Positions 43,425 to 51,591 of a DNA stretch of 64,000 nt are shown here, in pieces. The position numbers and the translations under genes are program-made. Every line of letters starts with the position of its first letter. Position 1 is the first letter of the stretch. The DNA is taken from assembly GCF_015477765.1 (NCBI RefSeq), contig NZ_JADLQQ010000015.1:62001-126000 (forward strand), in the 5' to 3' direction. The notes under the pieces are model-generated. The model worked only from the letters and a program-made list of their open reading frames with translations, was not told where the DNA came from and searched no databases. The stretch is from Nocardia transvalensis (GTDB lineage: Bacteria > Actinomycetota > Actinomycetes > Mycobacteriales > Mycobacteriaceae).

Positions 43425-44369
43425 TCAGAATGTGGCATTGCCTTGTGGGTCGAGGTCGATCAGCAACGTGCCGGGTGACACCGGAAACTGCACTGGCACG
43501 ACCGTCTTGCCGGTGAGTCGTTTGGATCCAGTATCTGACGACATCGGGGCCCTGCGGACTATCTGGTTATCTGCCGATATCGGCGCGCTGCCGATTATCT
43601 GGTCTGCCCGCACCTCGAAGTCGCCGCCGGAGTGCTCGAGCATCACCACGTAGCCGTCCGGGCCACCGCCTCGTTCATCCCACCACTGGGCATGCAGGAC
43701 ATACGCCATGCGGTCGTCGCGTAGTTGTACCCGACTGCCCGGGGCATAGCCGCCGGTGGTGGTCACCAGGATGGCATCGAGGATGTCGCACGCCCCGAAG
43801 TAGGGGAAGCCGTAGCGGGTCGGCTCACCATAGACACCGACACCGGGGCGCCACGTCATGGCCTGGTGATACCAGCCGGACAATTGTTGGCGTGTCTGCC
43901 AGCCGGGGCCCGACTGCTCGTCCAGGACCTCGACGTGCGCACGAAGCTGGTGCTGCCAGACACTGTGCGGCTCCTGGGCGAGGAAGCATCGCACCGCGCG
44001 GTCGAGCGGCGCGAACACCGCGTCAATGGTCTCGAGGTCGCCGACGGCAACGGCGCGTTCGGACACCACCGGACGCAATTCAGGCCGAGACTTCAGCACC
44101 AGGCTGTACAGCAGGTGCAAGAAGGTGGCCCGGCCGGGTGGGACGTCGTTGAACATGAGTCGGCCGCGGACGCTGCGCTGCGGGAATCGCGCATGCAGGT
44201 ACAGGCCCCGGCTACGGATATCGGCCGCCCAGCGTGCGCGCCGTGCCACCACCATATCGACACGGACCGACGGATCAGTGGCGGTCTCGCGCAGGGCGGT
44301 GGTGAACTTCTGCCCCGACCGCGCGGCAGCACGCGCCCTCTTCGCTGCGGTGGATTGCTTCTTGGGCAT
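43425..44369 (-). CDS. hypothetical protein ending in a ParA fragment
   Basis: 314 residues from MPKKQSTAAKRARAAARS. The main body (about 30-290) is globular with PYFGACDILDAILVTTTGGY and YVLHAQWWDERGGG; no family recognised. The last residues (GTLLIDLDPQGNATF) are the second conserved motif of ParA partition ATPases, present without the rest of parA and followed at once by a stop. This looks like an in-frame join to a deleted parA gene. Confidence 0.55.
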   Translation of the reverse strand: MPKKQSTAAKRARAAARSGQKFTTALRETATDPSVRVDMVVARRARWAADIRSRGLYLHARFPQRSVRGRLMFNDVPPGRATFLHLLYSLVLKSRPELRPVVSERAVAVGDLETIDAVFAPLDRAVRCFLAQEPHSVWQHQLRAHVEVLDEQSGPGWQTRQQLSGWYHQAMTWRPGVGVYGEPTRYGFPYFGACDILDAILVTTTGGYAPGSRVQLRDDRMAYVLHAQWWDERGGGPDGYVVMLEHSGGDFEVRADQIIGSAPISADNQIVRRAPMSSDTGSKRLTGKTVVPVQFPVSPGTLLIDLDPQGNATF

Positions 44370-44786
44370 GATGTGCTCTCTTCCTCGGCTGGTCCCACAC
44401 CCCGGCCGGCAAGACGTGCACCGACATGCGGACAGGATCGATCTTCACGGGCCCCTGGAGACCTTGGCCGTCGTCGACCTCGCGGTGTGGGCGCGGGTCT
44501 CAGCGGGCGGCGTACGTGGCTTGCCGACCCCCACACCCTATAGGCAGACACCGACACCGGGTCGGGTCATCGCACGCGAACTCGCCGAGCTCCACTTGAT
44601 CAAGCTAACTGTCACCAGCGATGCAGCTCCTGCCTCTCCCACCTTTCCCAATCCTGTGTTGTGTCAGCGTGTTACAGTCCTGTCAGACCAACATTCGTGT
44701 GGCCTAGGTGGCGCGCTCTGTGAGCGCGAGGATCTCAACAACAGCAACACCGCATGCTTCGTGTTCGCTCCCGAAGGAGACTCCTC
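44370..44786. promoter_or_regulatory. intergenic region with promoter-like DNA and a small hairpin
   Basis: 417 bp between divergent genes. At 44660-44700 are AT-richer, repeated words (TTGTGTCAG, GTTACAG, CTGTCAGA) where the plus-strand promoter probably lies. At 44712-44728, CGCGCTC and GAGCGCG pair around TGT. GAAGGAGACTCCTC is the ribosome site of the next gene. Confidence 0.4.
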
Positions 44787-45296
44787 ATGCCCACCGATCC
44801 AGTGATCGCGTTAACCAAGACCCTGTCTGACGGCCGGACAGCGGTTGTCACCGTCACTCCCACCATCACCAAGGTGCACGTGGACGGCACAGAGTACGGC
44901 AGCCACATGGGCCCGCACCACGCATTCGTGCGGCGACCCGGAATTCCGGACAACATCGTCGCCGCGATCGGCCGTGTTCTGTTGACCGCCGACGAAGCCG
45001 CCCAGGTTCAAGCCGTGTGGGACCAGGCCCAAGCGCAGCGCCCCCGCGATCTCCGCGGCGAACGAGCCGCGCTCGCACACCAACTCCGCTGCGCCGAACA
45101 GGAATGGTCGGCCGCGCACAACCGGCGCATGGACGAAGGCGACTGGCCCGACCCGTTCCACGACGACGCGGCGAACGAACGAGCGATCACCGCCGCCCGC
45201 GACGCACTCACCGCCTTCGACGCCGAACACCCCGAGATCGCTGCACAACTGGCAGCCGACCGCGACGCCGCGATCGCCCGGCGCATGTGGGACTGA
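44787..45296 (+). CDS. hypothetical protein
   Basis: 169 residues from MPTDPVIALTKTLSDG. A beta-rich front (RTAVVTVTPTITKVHVDGTE) and long helices behind (AAQVQAVWDQAQAQRPRDLR, then ERAALAHQLRCAEQEWSAAH). Strong ribosome site. No known domain. Followed 4 bp later by the next ORF. Confidence 0.6.
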   Translation: MPTDPVIALTKTLSDGRTAVVTVTPTITKVHVDGTEYGSHMGPHHAFVRRPGIPDNIVAAIGRVLLTADEAAQVQAVWDQAQAQRPRDLRGERAALAHQLRCAEQEWSAAHNRRMDEGDWPDPFHDDAANERAITAARDALTAFDAEHPEIAAQLAADRDAAIARRMWD

Positions 45297-45300
45297 CACC

Positions 45301-45519
45301 ATGAGTACCCCGCTGCTCCCTGTCGCCGAGCACGGTCGAGACGTCGCGCCTGGGCTATGCTGGCACGTCGATGACGCCCAGGAAGCGGCCGAGAAGGCCG
45401 CCCGCGAGTGGGACGAGGCGATGTGGGCCCGCCTGCCGTCGAAGACGTGGTTGTGGATCGACCCTGCTGCGGTCACCGTCCGCACCGGCGCTCTCCATTC
45501 GAGACCGTTCATTTGTTGA
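45301..45519 (+). CDS. small hypothetical protein, possibly truncated
   Basis: 72 residues from an ATG 4 bp after the previous stop. HVDDAQEAAEKAAREWDEAM and WARLPSKTWLWIDPAAVTVR look natural, but the end (TGALHSRPFIC) is abrupt and is followed by a gap with CRISPR-like repeats. A 3' truncation is likely. Confidence 0.45.
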   Translation: MSTPLLPVAEHGRDVAPGLCWHVDDAQEAAEKAAREWDEAMWARLPSKTWLWIDPAAVTVRTGALHSRPFIC

Positions 45520-45691
45520 GTTGAAACGTTCATCCCGGCAGCGTGATTCGCGCGGAAATACTGACGGCGTCGTGAATTGAAGTGCCGCGAGTCCCACCGC
45601 CGCCGTTGGTCTGCGGGGCAACAACGCTGCCGCTTGATCACGGAGCCCTGTCGGTGGACAGCGCCGGACGCTAATATGGGTTCGCCGTCCC

Positions 45692-45765
45692 GCTCCCCGC
45701 GCATGCGGGGATGAGTCGTTTGAGTTTCCAGCGACAGTCCGGTTGCTCCCCGCGTGTGCGGGGCA
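45692..45765. CRISPR. vestigial type I-E-like CRISPR repeat pair
   Basis: Repeat 1, GCTCCCCGCGCATGCGGGGA (45692 on, continuing TGAG), and repeat 2, GCTCCCCGCGTGTGCGGGG (45745 on), share the CCCCGC...GCGGGG hairpin typical of actinobacterial type I-E repeats. The period is 53 bp rather than about 61. Only two copies exist and the second is degenerate at its 3' side. No cas gene is in the window. The rest of 45520-45867 holds no other signal. Confidence 0.4.
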
Positions 45766-45867
45766 TTCTCCCCATCCTCATGGGGGCCATACACCGGCGT
45801 ATCCGTACGCCTGCGATATCGCATCGAGAGTGCCGTCCTTCTCTCAACAGCCGAGGTGAGGAACCTA

Positions 45868-46293
45868 TTGAGCCGCAACAACATCCATGCACACGACGGC
45901 CCTGACTCGTCACACAGCCAGGTCAGCCCGAATACCCGATACCACAACCAGAACGCACGCGACGCCGCCGCGCGCGCCGCCCATGCGTCGGTGTCGAAGC
46001 AGTGGCGAAGGCAACTCGCCGCTGCGGCGTTCCACCGGCGCGATCAAGCGAAGTTGTTGACGATGATCCGCAGTGGCACCACCTTGACCGCGGCCGCCGC
46101 CGAACTCGGGCTCAGTCATCAAGCCGTTTACGGGCGCGCGAACTGGGACACGCGATTTGGGAACCGTCTCGAGCGAGTGCTCGCCGCAACCTGTCCGGCT
46201 GGGTCTCGTTGCGGCACTCCAGCAGGTGCCCGGTTCCATGGCGGGCACTGTCGCGCATGCCGCAACGCCAAGCGTCAGACCGGCATGAGTTGA
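45868..46293 (+). CDS. HTH-type hypothetical protein with TTG start
   Basis: 141 residues from TTG (LSRNNIHAHDGPDSSH), chosen because GAGGTGAGGAA lies 5 nt before it. The middle (LLTMIRSGTTLTAAAAELGL, then SHQAVYGRAN) is a helix-turn-helix of the resolvase/terminase type. Four cysteines near the end (CPAGSRC...CRAC) may bind zinc. Confidence 0.5.
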   Translation: MSRNNIHAHDGPDSSHSQVSPNTRYHNQNARDAAARAAHASVSKQWRRQLAAAAFHRRDQAKLLTMIRSGTTLTAAAAELGLSHQAVYGRANWDTRFGNRLERVLAATCPAGSRCGTPAGARFHGGHCRACRNAKRQTGMS

Positions 46294-46350
46294 TCACCCC
46301 CGGTCCGCCGATGGCGCTGTGTCATAAGAGCTTCCCGCCAACCGAGGCTT

Positions 46351-46385
46351 GTAAAGCCGTTTACAGAAACCGTAAACTGCTTTAC
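46351..46385. promoter_or_regulatory. tandem dyad operators over a leaderless promoter
   Basis: GTAAAGCCGTTTAC (46351-46364) and GTAAACTGCTTTAC (46372-46385) are two copies of GTAAA-N4-TTTAC, 21 bp apart (two helix turns). The second ends exactly at the ATG. -35 TTGTAA (46349-46354) and -10 TAAACT (18-bp spacer) place the transcription start at or next to the ATG, so the mRNA should be leaderless. Confidence 0.7.
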
Positions 46386-47192
46386 ATGACCGAGGTTGTG
46401 TTCACCGCGAACTATGTGACCCAGGTGGAGCTAGCGAAGGCATACCGCCGCCTCGGCCACACCTGCCCCACACCCGCATGGAGCGCCACATTGCTGATCA
46501 GCAAGGGGTTGTCGATGGCGTGGGGTTGCCCAGTCCTCCCACCGGAGGAACTGCGGGACGAGGAGTACCCGGCACGCCACGACTGGTATGTCATCGCCGA
46601 CGCAGGCGAGCTGGATTGGCCGCCATTGAAACCCGAGGAGCAGATCTGGCCGGCGCTGCTCGAGAAGCATCCGGTACCCACCGGGAAACAGGCCGAATTC
46701 GCCGCTCGGGCGATGGGCAAAGCCAGTGTCGAAGAGGCCCACCGTGAACAGTTGCGGCACCATTACCTCGGGAACGCGTACATCGGCGGCGCAAAACGCA
46801 ACCCGACGGATGTGAACTTCGACCCGATCGTGCGGGATTGGGACGCCACCGCCCGCGCACTGGCCGATTTCCTCGACGCCCACCGACCTCCCAAACTGAC
46901 CAGCGAGCAGCGGGTCATGGCGCAAGGGGTACGCCTGGCACAACTCGAGGCGGCCGTGGCGGCCACCAAAATGAGCTTGGGTCACCTCATGCGCAACGCT
47001 GCGCGCGAGACCCGTGTAAGCGGTGACAAGCTGCGGCGGGGATTCAAATCCGACATGTCTCGTTGGGGCGGAGTGTCACGCCCCACCGTGGATGCCTGGC
47101 TCGCAGCCGGTGGGTGCTGCGAGGGCGCCGTCCCCGGCAGCGACACCACCGAATCGAGACACACCCCCGACGTCGAGGAACAGATCCGATGA
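46386..47192 (+). CDS. probable self-regulating DNA-binding protein
   Basis: 268 residues from MTEVVFTANYVTQVELAK. A helical body with a central acidic stretch, and a C-terminal helix-turn-helix-like region (GHLMRNAARETRVSGDKLRR, then GVSRPTVDAWLAAGG). The gene starts immediately after two dyad operators, so self-repression is likely. It overlaps the next gene by ATGA. Confidence 0.55.
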   Translation: MTEVVFTANYVTQVELAKAYRRLGHTCPTPAWSATLLISKGLSMAWGCPVLPPEELRDEEYPARHDWYVIADAGELDWPPLKPEEQIWPALLEKHPVPTGKQAEFAARAMGKASVEEAHREQLRHHYLGNAYIGGAKRNPTDVNFDPIVRDWDATARALADFLDAHRPPKLTSEQRVMAQGVRLAQLEAAVAATKMSLGHLMRNAARETRVSGDKLRRGFKSDMSRWGGVSRPTVDAWLAAGGCCEGAVPGSDTTESRHTPDVEEQIR

Positions 47193-47755
47193 ACACTGTG
47201 ACCGTCACGACCGACAGCGGCAAAACCACCGTCCAAGCCCCGTACCACCCGAACTGGCCGTCCAAGGCACGGGCACTCGGTGGCGAATGGTCGGGCTCGG
47301 CCTGGGTCTTCGACAGTCGCGACGAAGATCGGGTGCGGCAACTCGCGCGTGCGGTCTACGGCACCGATGGGACGACCGACCCGGCCGGCACGGTCACCGT
47401 GCGAATCGAGGTGCTCGACGTACGTGGTGAACGTGGCGGTAAACCCGCCACGCTGTGGCAATTCGGCCACAAGATCGCCACCCGCTTCGGCCGCGACGAG
47501 GAGCCGCGCCTCGGAAACGGCGTGGTCCTGGTCACCGGAGGATTCAAGCGCTCAGCCGGATCCCACAACTACATCGAGCTCGGTCCCCTGCCAAACACGT
47601 ATGTCGAGGTTCGTGACGTGCCCAGGACCGTCGCCCTCGACCACGAACTCCACATAGTCGACGAAGCCGATGATCTGGACCGGGAAGCCCTGCGCGCCGA
47701 GCAGCAACGCCTCGTGGCCCGACTAGCCGAGATCGACGCCATCCTCGGCGACTGA
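47189..47755 (+). CDS. hypothetical protein with small N-terminal substrate-like domain
   Basis: 188 residues from MNTVTVTTDSGKTTVQAP. Residues 15-60 (YHPNWPSKARALGGEWSGSA then WVFDSRDEDRVRQL) match a small domain common in phage and plasmid proteins. A beta domain (VTVRIEVLDVRGERGGKP) and a C-terminal coiled coil follow. Second gene of the leaderless operon. Confidence 0.55.
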   Translation: MNTVTVTTDSGKTTVQAPYHPNWPSKARALGGEWSGSAWVFDSRDEDRVRQLARAVYGTDGTTDPAGTVTVRIEVLDVRGERGGKPATLWQFGHKIATRFGRDEEPRLGNGVVLVTGGFKRSAGSHNYIELGPLPNTYVEVRDVPRTVALDHELHIVDEADDLDREALRAEQQRLVARLAEIDAILGD

Positions 47756-47927
47756 CCCAACCAGCTCCGCTGATCTCCTTGTCGGTCCGGTTCCCGCAGG
47801 CATCGGGCGGCGACCTACGCCATTCGCGCGCTTTTACTGACGGACGACCCGAGAACGCAAGCCAGCGAGCCAAATTCGCCCGGGGTCTAGGATTGAAGAC
47901 AGCTTCTGAAGGGCTGAGGTAAAAGCA

Positions 47928-48458
47928 CTACGTTCTCTTGATCGGACCGCTGGCCAGCCCGGCGATGGCGCCGCGGCCGACGGCCTGCATCCAGGCAGCG
48001 TTGTCGCCGTGGTTGGGGTTCGTTTCTGGAACTGGCCAAATCGGTCGCCAGCGAGGTACGCCGTCGACCACTACCACCTGGTCGAGGTGCTCTTCCTCGG
48101 TCGCGCCCGCGCCAGCGGGCCAGTGTTCCAGCAGCACCGGCACGTCGCCGTTGCGATCGCCGAAGTCCTCGGCTACGGCAGCCCAGATATATTCAGCACT
48201 GTTGGTGACCGAGGCGCCGATACCACGTTCGGACACAATTACCAGATCGGCCCCGACGTCGCCGAAGGCCCGCAGGTGGGCGATTCCGAATCCGGCCGCG
48301 CAAGCCGACGGGTAACGCCAGTTCGGGATGTCCTCAATCCACCAATTCTCGTTCCTGGAAGGTAACGGCGGAAAGGTGTCTACGGGTGAAGGGTCTTGTT
48401 TCACAGGAATACTCCCTAATCCATTGCCGCTGTGGGCGTGGACGGTCACAGTGTTCAT
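47928..48458 (-). CDS. hypothetical protein with a truncated paralogue at 56.9 kb
   Basis: 176 residues. The middle (YIWAAVAEDFGDRNGDVPVL, then LEHWPAGAGA) is duplicated at 56867-57061. Its start region, GAACAGATCCGATGAACACT onward, is a 29-bp inverted copy of the start region of the gene at 47189. No family recognised; last gene of the minus-strand operon reaching back to 52.6 kb. 47756-47927 is a short convergent gap with no terminator I can place. Confidence 0.55.
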   Translation of the reverse strand: MNTVTVHAHSGNGLGSIPVKQDPSPVDTFPPLPSRNENWWIEDIPNWRYPSACAAGFGIAHLRAFGDVGADLVIVSERGIGASVTNSAEYIWAAVAEDFGDRNGDVPVLLEHWPAGAGATEEEHLDQVVVVDGVPRWRPIWPVPETNPNHGDNAAWMQAVGRGAIAGLASGPIKRT

Positions 48459-48498
48459 CGGATCTGTTCGGGATCGGTGTCCGGTGCTGTCGGCTGAA

Positions 48499-48750
48499 TC
48501 AACCGAAGAACCTGCGGCCGTGGTGCAGCACGGCGGCGGCCAAGGCCGTCAGGCCGGCCGCCACGACGAGGAGTAGGGCGGTGGCTCCGTTCGGGGGGCG
48601 GTCGAGCGCGGCGGCGAGAATCAATACCGCCGCGCTTAATGCGCAGCAGGTCGCCGCGACGCGGTATCTGCGCGCGGCGGCACGCAAGATGAGTCCGCCG
48701 GCCAGCATCGAACCTGTCGCCGTGTAGGTCAGCAGTGTCGGCAGGTTCAT
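48499..48750 (-). CDS. small two-span membrane protein
   Basis: 83 residues from MNLPTLLTYTATG. Two membrane helices (LTYTATGSMLAGGLILRAAA and CCALSAAVLILAAAL) and a third hydrophobic run (ALLLVVAAGLTALAAAVLHH). GAGGAC upstream. Function unknown. Confidence 0.6.
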   Translation of the reverse strand: MNLPTLLTYTATGSMLAGGLILRAAARRYRVAATCCALSAAVLILAAALDRPPNGATALLLVVAAGLTALAAAVLHHGRRFFG

Positions 48751-48871
48751 GGTCTTCTGGTCCTCTTCCAGGTGTGCACGGCACGCGTTGTGGGAGTCCA
48801 CGACAGGTACGCCCCGGTTCGAGGTGCGGTGATGGTGGACATCGGATCTCTCCGTTCTGTGGATGCGATGG

Positions 48872-49279
48872 CTACGACTTGTTCGTCGTCTTGCTGTTCG
48901 CGCTGGGCAGCATGAGCTTGGCGCGGTGGGCGCTGAGTGCCTGGTCAACGAGATCGCGGACTTCGCGCGGGAGTTGGGGGACGACGTTGTCGGTCGCCTG
49001 GACCTGATTCAAAGCGTCGATGAGCACGGCGCGTTCGTCGATCGCCAGGCGGGCCTGCTCGATCATCCCGGCGACGTGCGGGCCTCCAGGGGTTATGGAC
49101 GCTGCCTTGTCGAGCTGTTCGGTCAGTCGAGCGATCTCTTTCTTCGCCGCGCCAAGTTCCCGTTTGAGCGCTGCCCGCTTCTTCTGATTGCCGAGGATCT
49201 CGACAACGACACCGCCGCCGCCGAACAGCAGGAACAGAAGGACGAGCATACCGATCGTGGCGATCGTGTCAGCGTTCAC
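48872..49279 (-). CDS. membrane-anchored coiled-coil protein
   Basis: 135 residues from a GTG (VNADTIATIGMLVLLF). One N-terminal membrane helix (MLVLLFLLFGGGGVVVEIL) followed by a heptad coiled coil (KKRAALKRELGAAKKEIARL, TEQLDKAASI). A short helical tail follows. The GTG overlaps the stop of a small ORF upstream (GTGA). Confidence 0.6.
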   Translation of the reverse strand: MNADTIATIGMLVLLFLLFGGGGVVVEILGNQKKRAALKRELGAAKKEIARLTEQLDKAASITPGGPHVAGMIEQARLAIDERAVLIDALNQVQATDNVVPQLPREVRDLVDQALSAHRAKLMLPSANSKTTNKS

Positions 49280-49503
49280 GACCAACCTCCCACAAGTCTC
49301 TGATTGATAGTCATCGGGATCCTCCGTTGCTCGACAAACTCGGCGCACTCGGCAATTCGGGTTGAGGATGATGTTCGGGCCCGACACCGGCGCCTGTTCG
49401 CTCCCCAGGTCCTGGCTGCGTGATCCGCGGCCATCGCCGCATTCCTTTGGCCGTCAGGCGATTCTGCGCGCTGCTTCGGCTGCGAAGCACCGGCCGCCGA
49501 CAT
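49276..49503 (-). CDS. weakly supported small ORF
   Basis: Up to 75 codons; an inner ATG would give MAADHAARTWGANRRRCRAR onward. Its stop overlaps the GTG of the coiled-coil gene, which is the only support. The text is Arg/Ser-rich and may be non-coding. Confidence 0.25.
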   Translation of the reverse strand: MSAAGASQPKQRAESPDGQRNAAMAADHAARTWGANRRRCRARTSSSTRIAECAEFVEQRRIPMTINQRLVGGWS

Positions 49504-49709
49504 CGTCGAGGCGCTCCACCCGGCATCTCCTCGAGGTCTACCAGGACCCGTGCGTCATGTGGCCGTAGGCACGGCGGGCGCTCGTGCCGATAGATCGCCT
49601 CGGCGACTGCGTCGACGTCATCTCGAACCTGTACCGCCAGCGGGTCGACCCCGTGAGTGCGGCCGATGCGCTCGAACATCACCCTGTGAGTGACGAGTTC
49701 TTTGCTCAC
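49311..49709 (-). CDS. hypothetical protein, probably frameshifted near its 3' end
   Basis: From a GTG coupled to the gene upstream. The text is good to about residue 65 (THRVMFERIGRTHGVDPLAV, VDAVAEAIYRHERPPCLRPH, VLVDLEEMPGG) and then becomes Arg/Ser-rich. Another frame gives a natural end (LDDVGGRCFAAEAARRIA, stop at 49454). One base lost or gained near 49520 would restore it. The first 65 residues follow a small family seen across actinobacterial plasmids. Confidence 0.5.
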   Translation of the reverse strand: MSKELVTHRVMFERIGRTHGVDPLAVQVRDDVDAVAEAIYRHERPPCLRPHDARVLVDLEEMPGGAPRRCRRPVLRSRSSAQNRLTAKGMRRWPRITQPGPGERTGAGVGPEHHPQPELPSAPSLSSNGGSR

Positions 49710-50152
49710 GGGTGCCCCGCCTCGGCAGTGACGGACCGGCCGCCGGCGGTGAGCTTGGCGAGATGCCGGTAAATCTTTCGGAATGCGGCGCGCTGGCGGG
49801 GATCTCTGGTGACGGAGTTGAAGTGCTCAACGGCTTCCTTCAGGGCGGCGATGTCTTCGGGGCCGCCAGTCACCTCGATGTCGGCGATCGTGCCGTCACA
49901 TCCGCCGACCGCGGTCAGCGCGACAGACCCGCCGCACGATGCTCCCGTCGTGAGGGCCGCGTTGAGGTGTCCGACCCCGGTGAATCCGTCCGGGGCGAAG
50001 TCCAAGTGCACCCGGCCGTCGGTACCGTAGTCGAACACGACCTGCCGACCGTCGGCGACCCGGGCACTGAGCAGTGTTCGACCGGCTTCCTCGACTGTCC
50101 TGAAATGGTCAGGCTCCGGGATCACAGGTGTTCGCATTTTCGTAATGGGCAT
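49706..50152 (-). CDS. hypothetical protein
   Basis: 148 residues from MPITKMRTPVIPEPDH. Beta-rich front (RQVVFDYGTDGRVHLDFAPD), a Gly-rich turn, and C-terminal helices (RDPRQRAAFRKIYRHLAKLT). It heads the sub-operon; 214 bp of untranslated DNA separate it from the nuclease gene. No family recognised. Confidence 0.55.
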   Translation of the reverse strand: MPITKMRTPVIPEPDHFRTVEEAGRTLLSARVADGRQVVFDYGTDGRVHLDFAPDGFTGVGHLNAALTTGASCGGSVALTAVGGCDGTIADIEVTGGPEDIAALKEAVEHFNSVTRDPRQRAAFRKIYRHLAKLTAGGRSVTAEAGHP

Positions 50153-50366
50153 GGTGGTGAATCTCCTTGAGTGATTAGCCTTTTCGGTGCGTCAGGTCAG
50201 CTCGGGATCACGTCTTCCAACAGACCCGGGGTGCTGAGTTGGCGCCGATCCGCTCGGTGACTGCAAGCTGGGCATATCGAGCCTGCTGAGGTCTGTCAGG
50301 CAGGCCAGCGAGGACGACCGGGTGGCGGTTGTGCATGTGCGTCTCCTCGGAAACAGGTTGGATCAG

Positions 50367-51002
50367 CTACTTCGTGACGCCGTTGCACGTCGCCGGATTC
50401 CAGAGACCGAGCCGGTTGTCTCGTGCATACCTCTCGGCGGCGCGGAATTCGCGTTGATACTGGTATGGAGTCTGATAGGTGTACTCGTGGCCGAATCCTT
50501 GCGCGATCGCGGCGAGGTTGAACAGCGACCCGTCCACCCAGACATACGCCAGCAGCCGCCCATATTTGTCGGTGCTGTCCTGCGACGAATCGGCCTTCAC
50601 CAGCACCTGCTTACCGGTCAGCACCTGCTTGGCATGGTTCGACGCCTCGACACCGAAACACTGCACTGGCTTGCGCGGATCCCGAGTTTCGGGGGTGTCC
50701 AGCCCCACCATCCGAATCTTCACCTGCTGGCCGCCCTTGCGGATCGACACCGTGTCCCCGTCGATCACCTGCGACACCGGAAACGGACCCTCGGCATCAG
50801 CCGGGACAGGGATCGGACTCGGCGCTCCAACAACCGACGACACCGCCCCGACACCCGGCACCTGACCACAGGCCGCAGCCAGCGGAACCGCCACCGCGAC
50901 GCACACCACCGCCAACCCGTGGCTCACACCTCGCCGTCCTGGAAACTGTTGCACCACCAGGGACATCGGACCGCGCCTCCCTGAGTTCGAAACGGTGCTC
51001 AT
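50367..51002 (-). CDS. secreted lipoprotein nuclease (SNase-like thermonuclease)
   Basis: 211 residues from MSTVSNSGRRGPMSL. A signal peptide (GLAVVCVAVAVPLAAAC) with lipobox LAAAC places the lipid on C45. The SNase domain shows SQVIDGDTVSIRKGG, VKIRMVGLDTPETRD, KADSSQDSTDKYGRLLAYVW and FNLAAIAQGFGHEY, with the active-site Asp, Arg and Glu in place. It would cut DNA or RNA at the outer face of the cell membrane. ATGA overlap with the ASCH gene. Confidence 0.88.
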   Translation of the reverse strand: MSTVSNSGRRGPMSLVVQQFPGRRGVSHGLAVVCVAVAVPLAAACGQVPGVGAVSSVVGAPSPIPVPADAEGPFPVSQVIDGDTVSIRKGGQQVKIRMVGLDTPETRDPRKPVQCFGVEASNHAKQVLTGKQVLVKADSSQDSTDKYGRLLAYVWVDGSLFNLAAIAQGFGHEYTYQTPYQYQREFRAAERYARDNRLGLWNPATCNGVTK

Positions 51003-51586
51003 CGACCTTCCTCCAGTCCAAAATCGCGGAGCACCGCTTGCGAGACCCATTGCGAGACCTGGTCGATCACCGCGTCATGTGCGGTTGGCGGAATCCGGAA
51101 CAGGCCGAGCTGTCCCCGGCCAGGGATCGCCTTGGGGAAGCGAACCGGGTCGGCGAACCGCCAGTGCCACATGTCCGCGCCGGAGCGGCCCCAGGGTGCG
51201 CAGCAGCCTGCTGCGGGATGGGCGTCGACCAGCCGCGCGACGCCCAGGTATCCGCTGGGACATGCCTGCGCGCGCAGATGCTCCTCGCCCACAGCGAGGG
51301 CGCGGGCCAGGTCGGCGCCGTCCGGATCCCATGCCTGACCTGCATGGATCACAATCAGACCGCGATGCCGAGTCGGACGGGGCCGGTTTTCTACGGTCTT
51401 GTGGCCGTCGACGATCAGCTGAGCCCAGGGGCGGCGGATACTCAGCGCGCGACCTCCGCCACGTTCCAGCTCGACACGGAGGGTGTCGGCAGTGGCGGCG
51501 GCGACCATCCGATGAAACGACGACGCGAGCGCCGGCTGTTGGCGGAGCTTGCGGCGCAGCACCTTTGCGACTACTGAGTCCATCAT
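50999..51586 (-). CDS. ASCH-domain protein
   Basis: 195 residues, with GGAGGTGAGCGTG before the ATG. ASCH signature: RALSIRRPWAQLIVDGHKTV then ENRPRPTRHRGLIVIHAGQA, and later CPSGYLGVARLVD. This RNA-binding fold is common on phages and plasmids, where it sometimes is a nuclease. The N-terminal 55 residues are basic and helical. Coupled to the nuclease gene. Confidence 0.85.
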   Translation of the reverse strand: MMDSVVAKVLRRKLRQQPALASSFHRMVAAATADTLRVELERGGGRALSIRRPWAQLIVDGHKTVENRPRPTRHRGLIVIHAGQAWDPDGADLARALAVGEEHLRAQACPSGYLGVARLVDAHPAAGCCAPWGRSGADMWHWRFADPVRFPKAIPGRGQLGLFRIPPTAHDAVIDQVSQWVSQAVLRDFGLEEGR

Positions 51587-51591
51587 CACGC

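Noticed and set aside
45692..45765. Calling a full CRISPR array
   Set aside because: Only two repeats, period 53 bp, the second repeat degraded, and no cas genes; kept only as vestigial.
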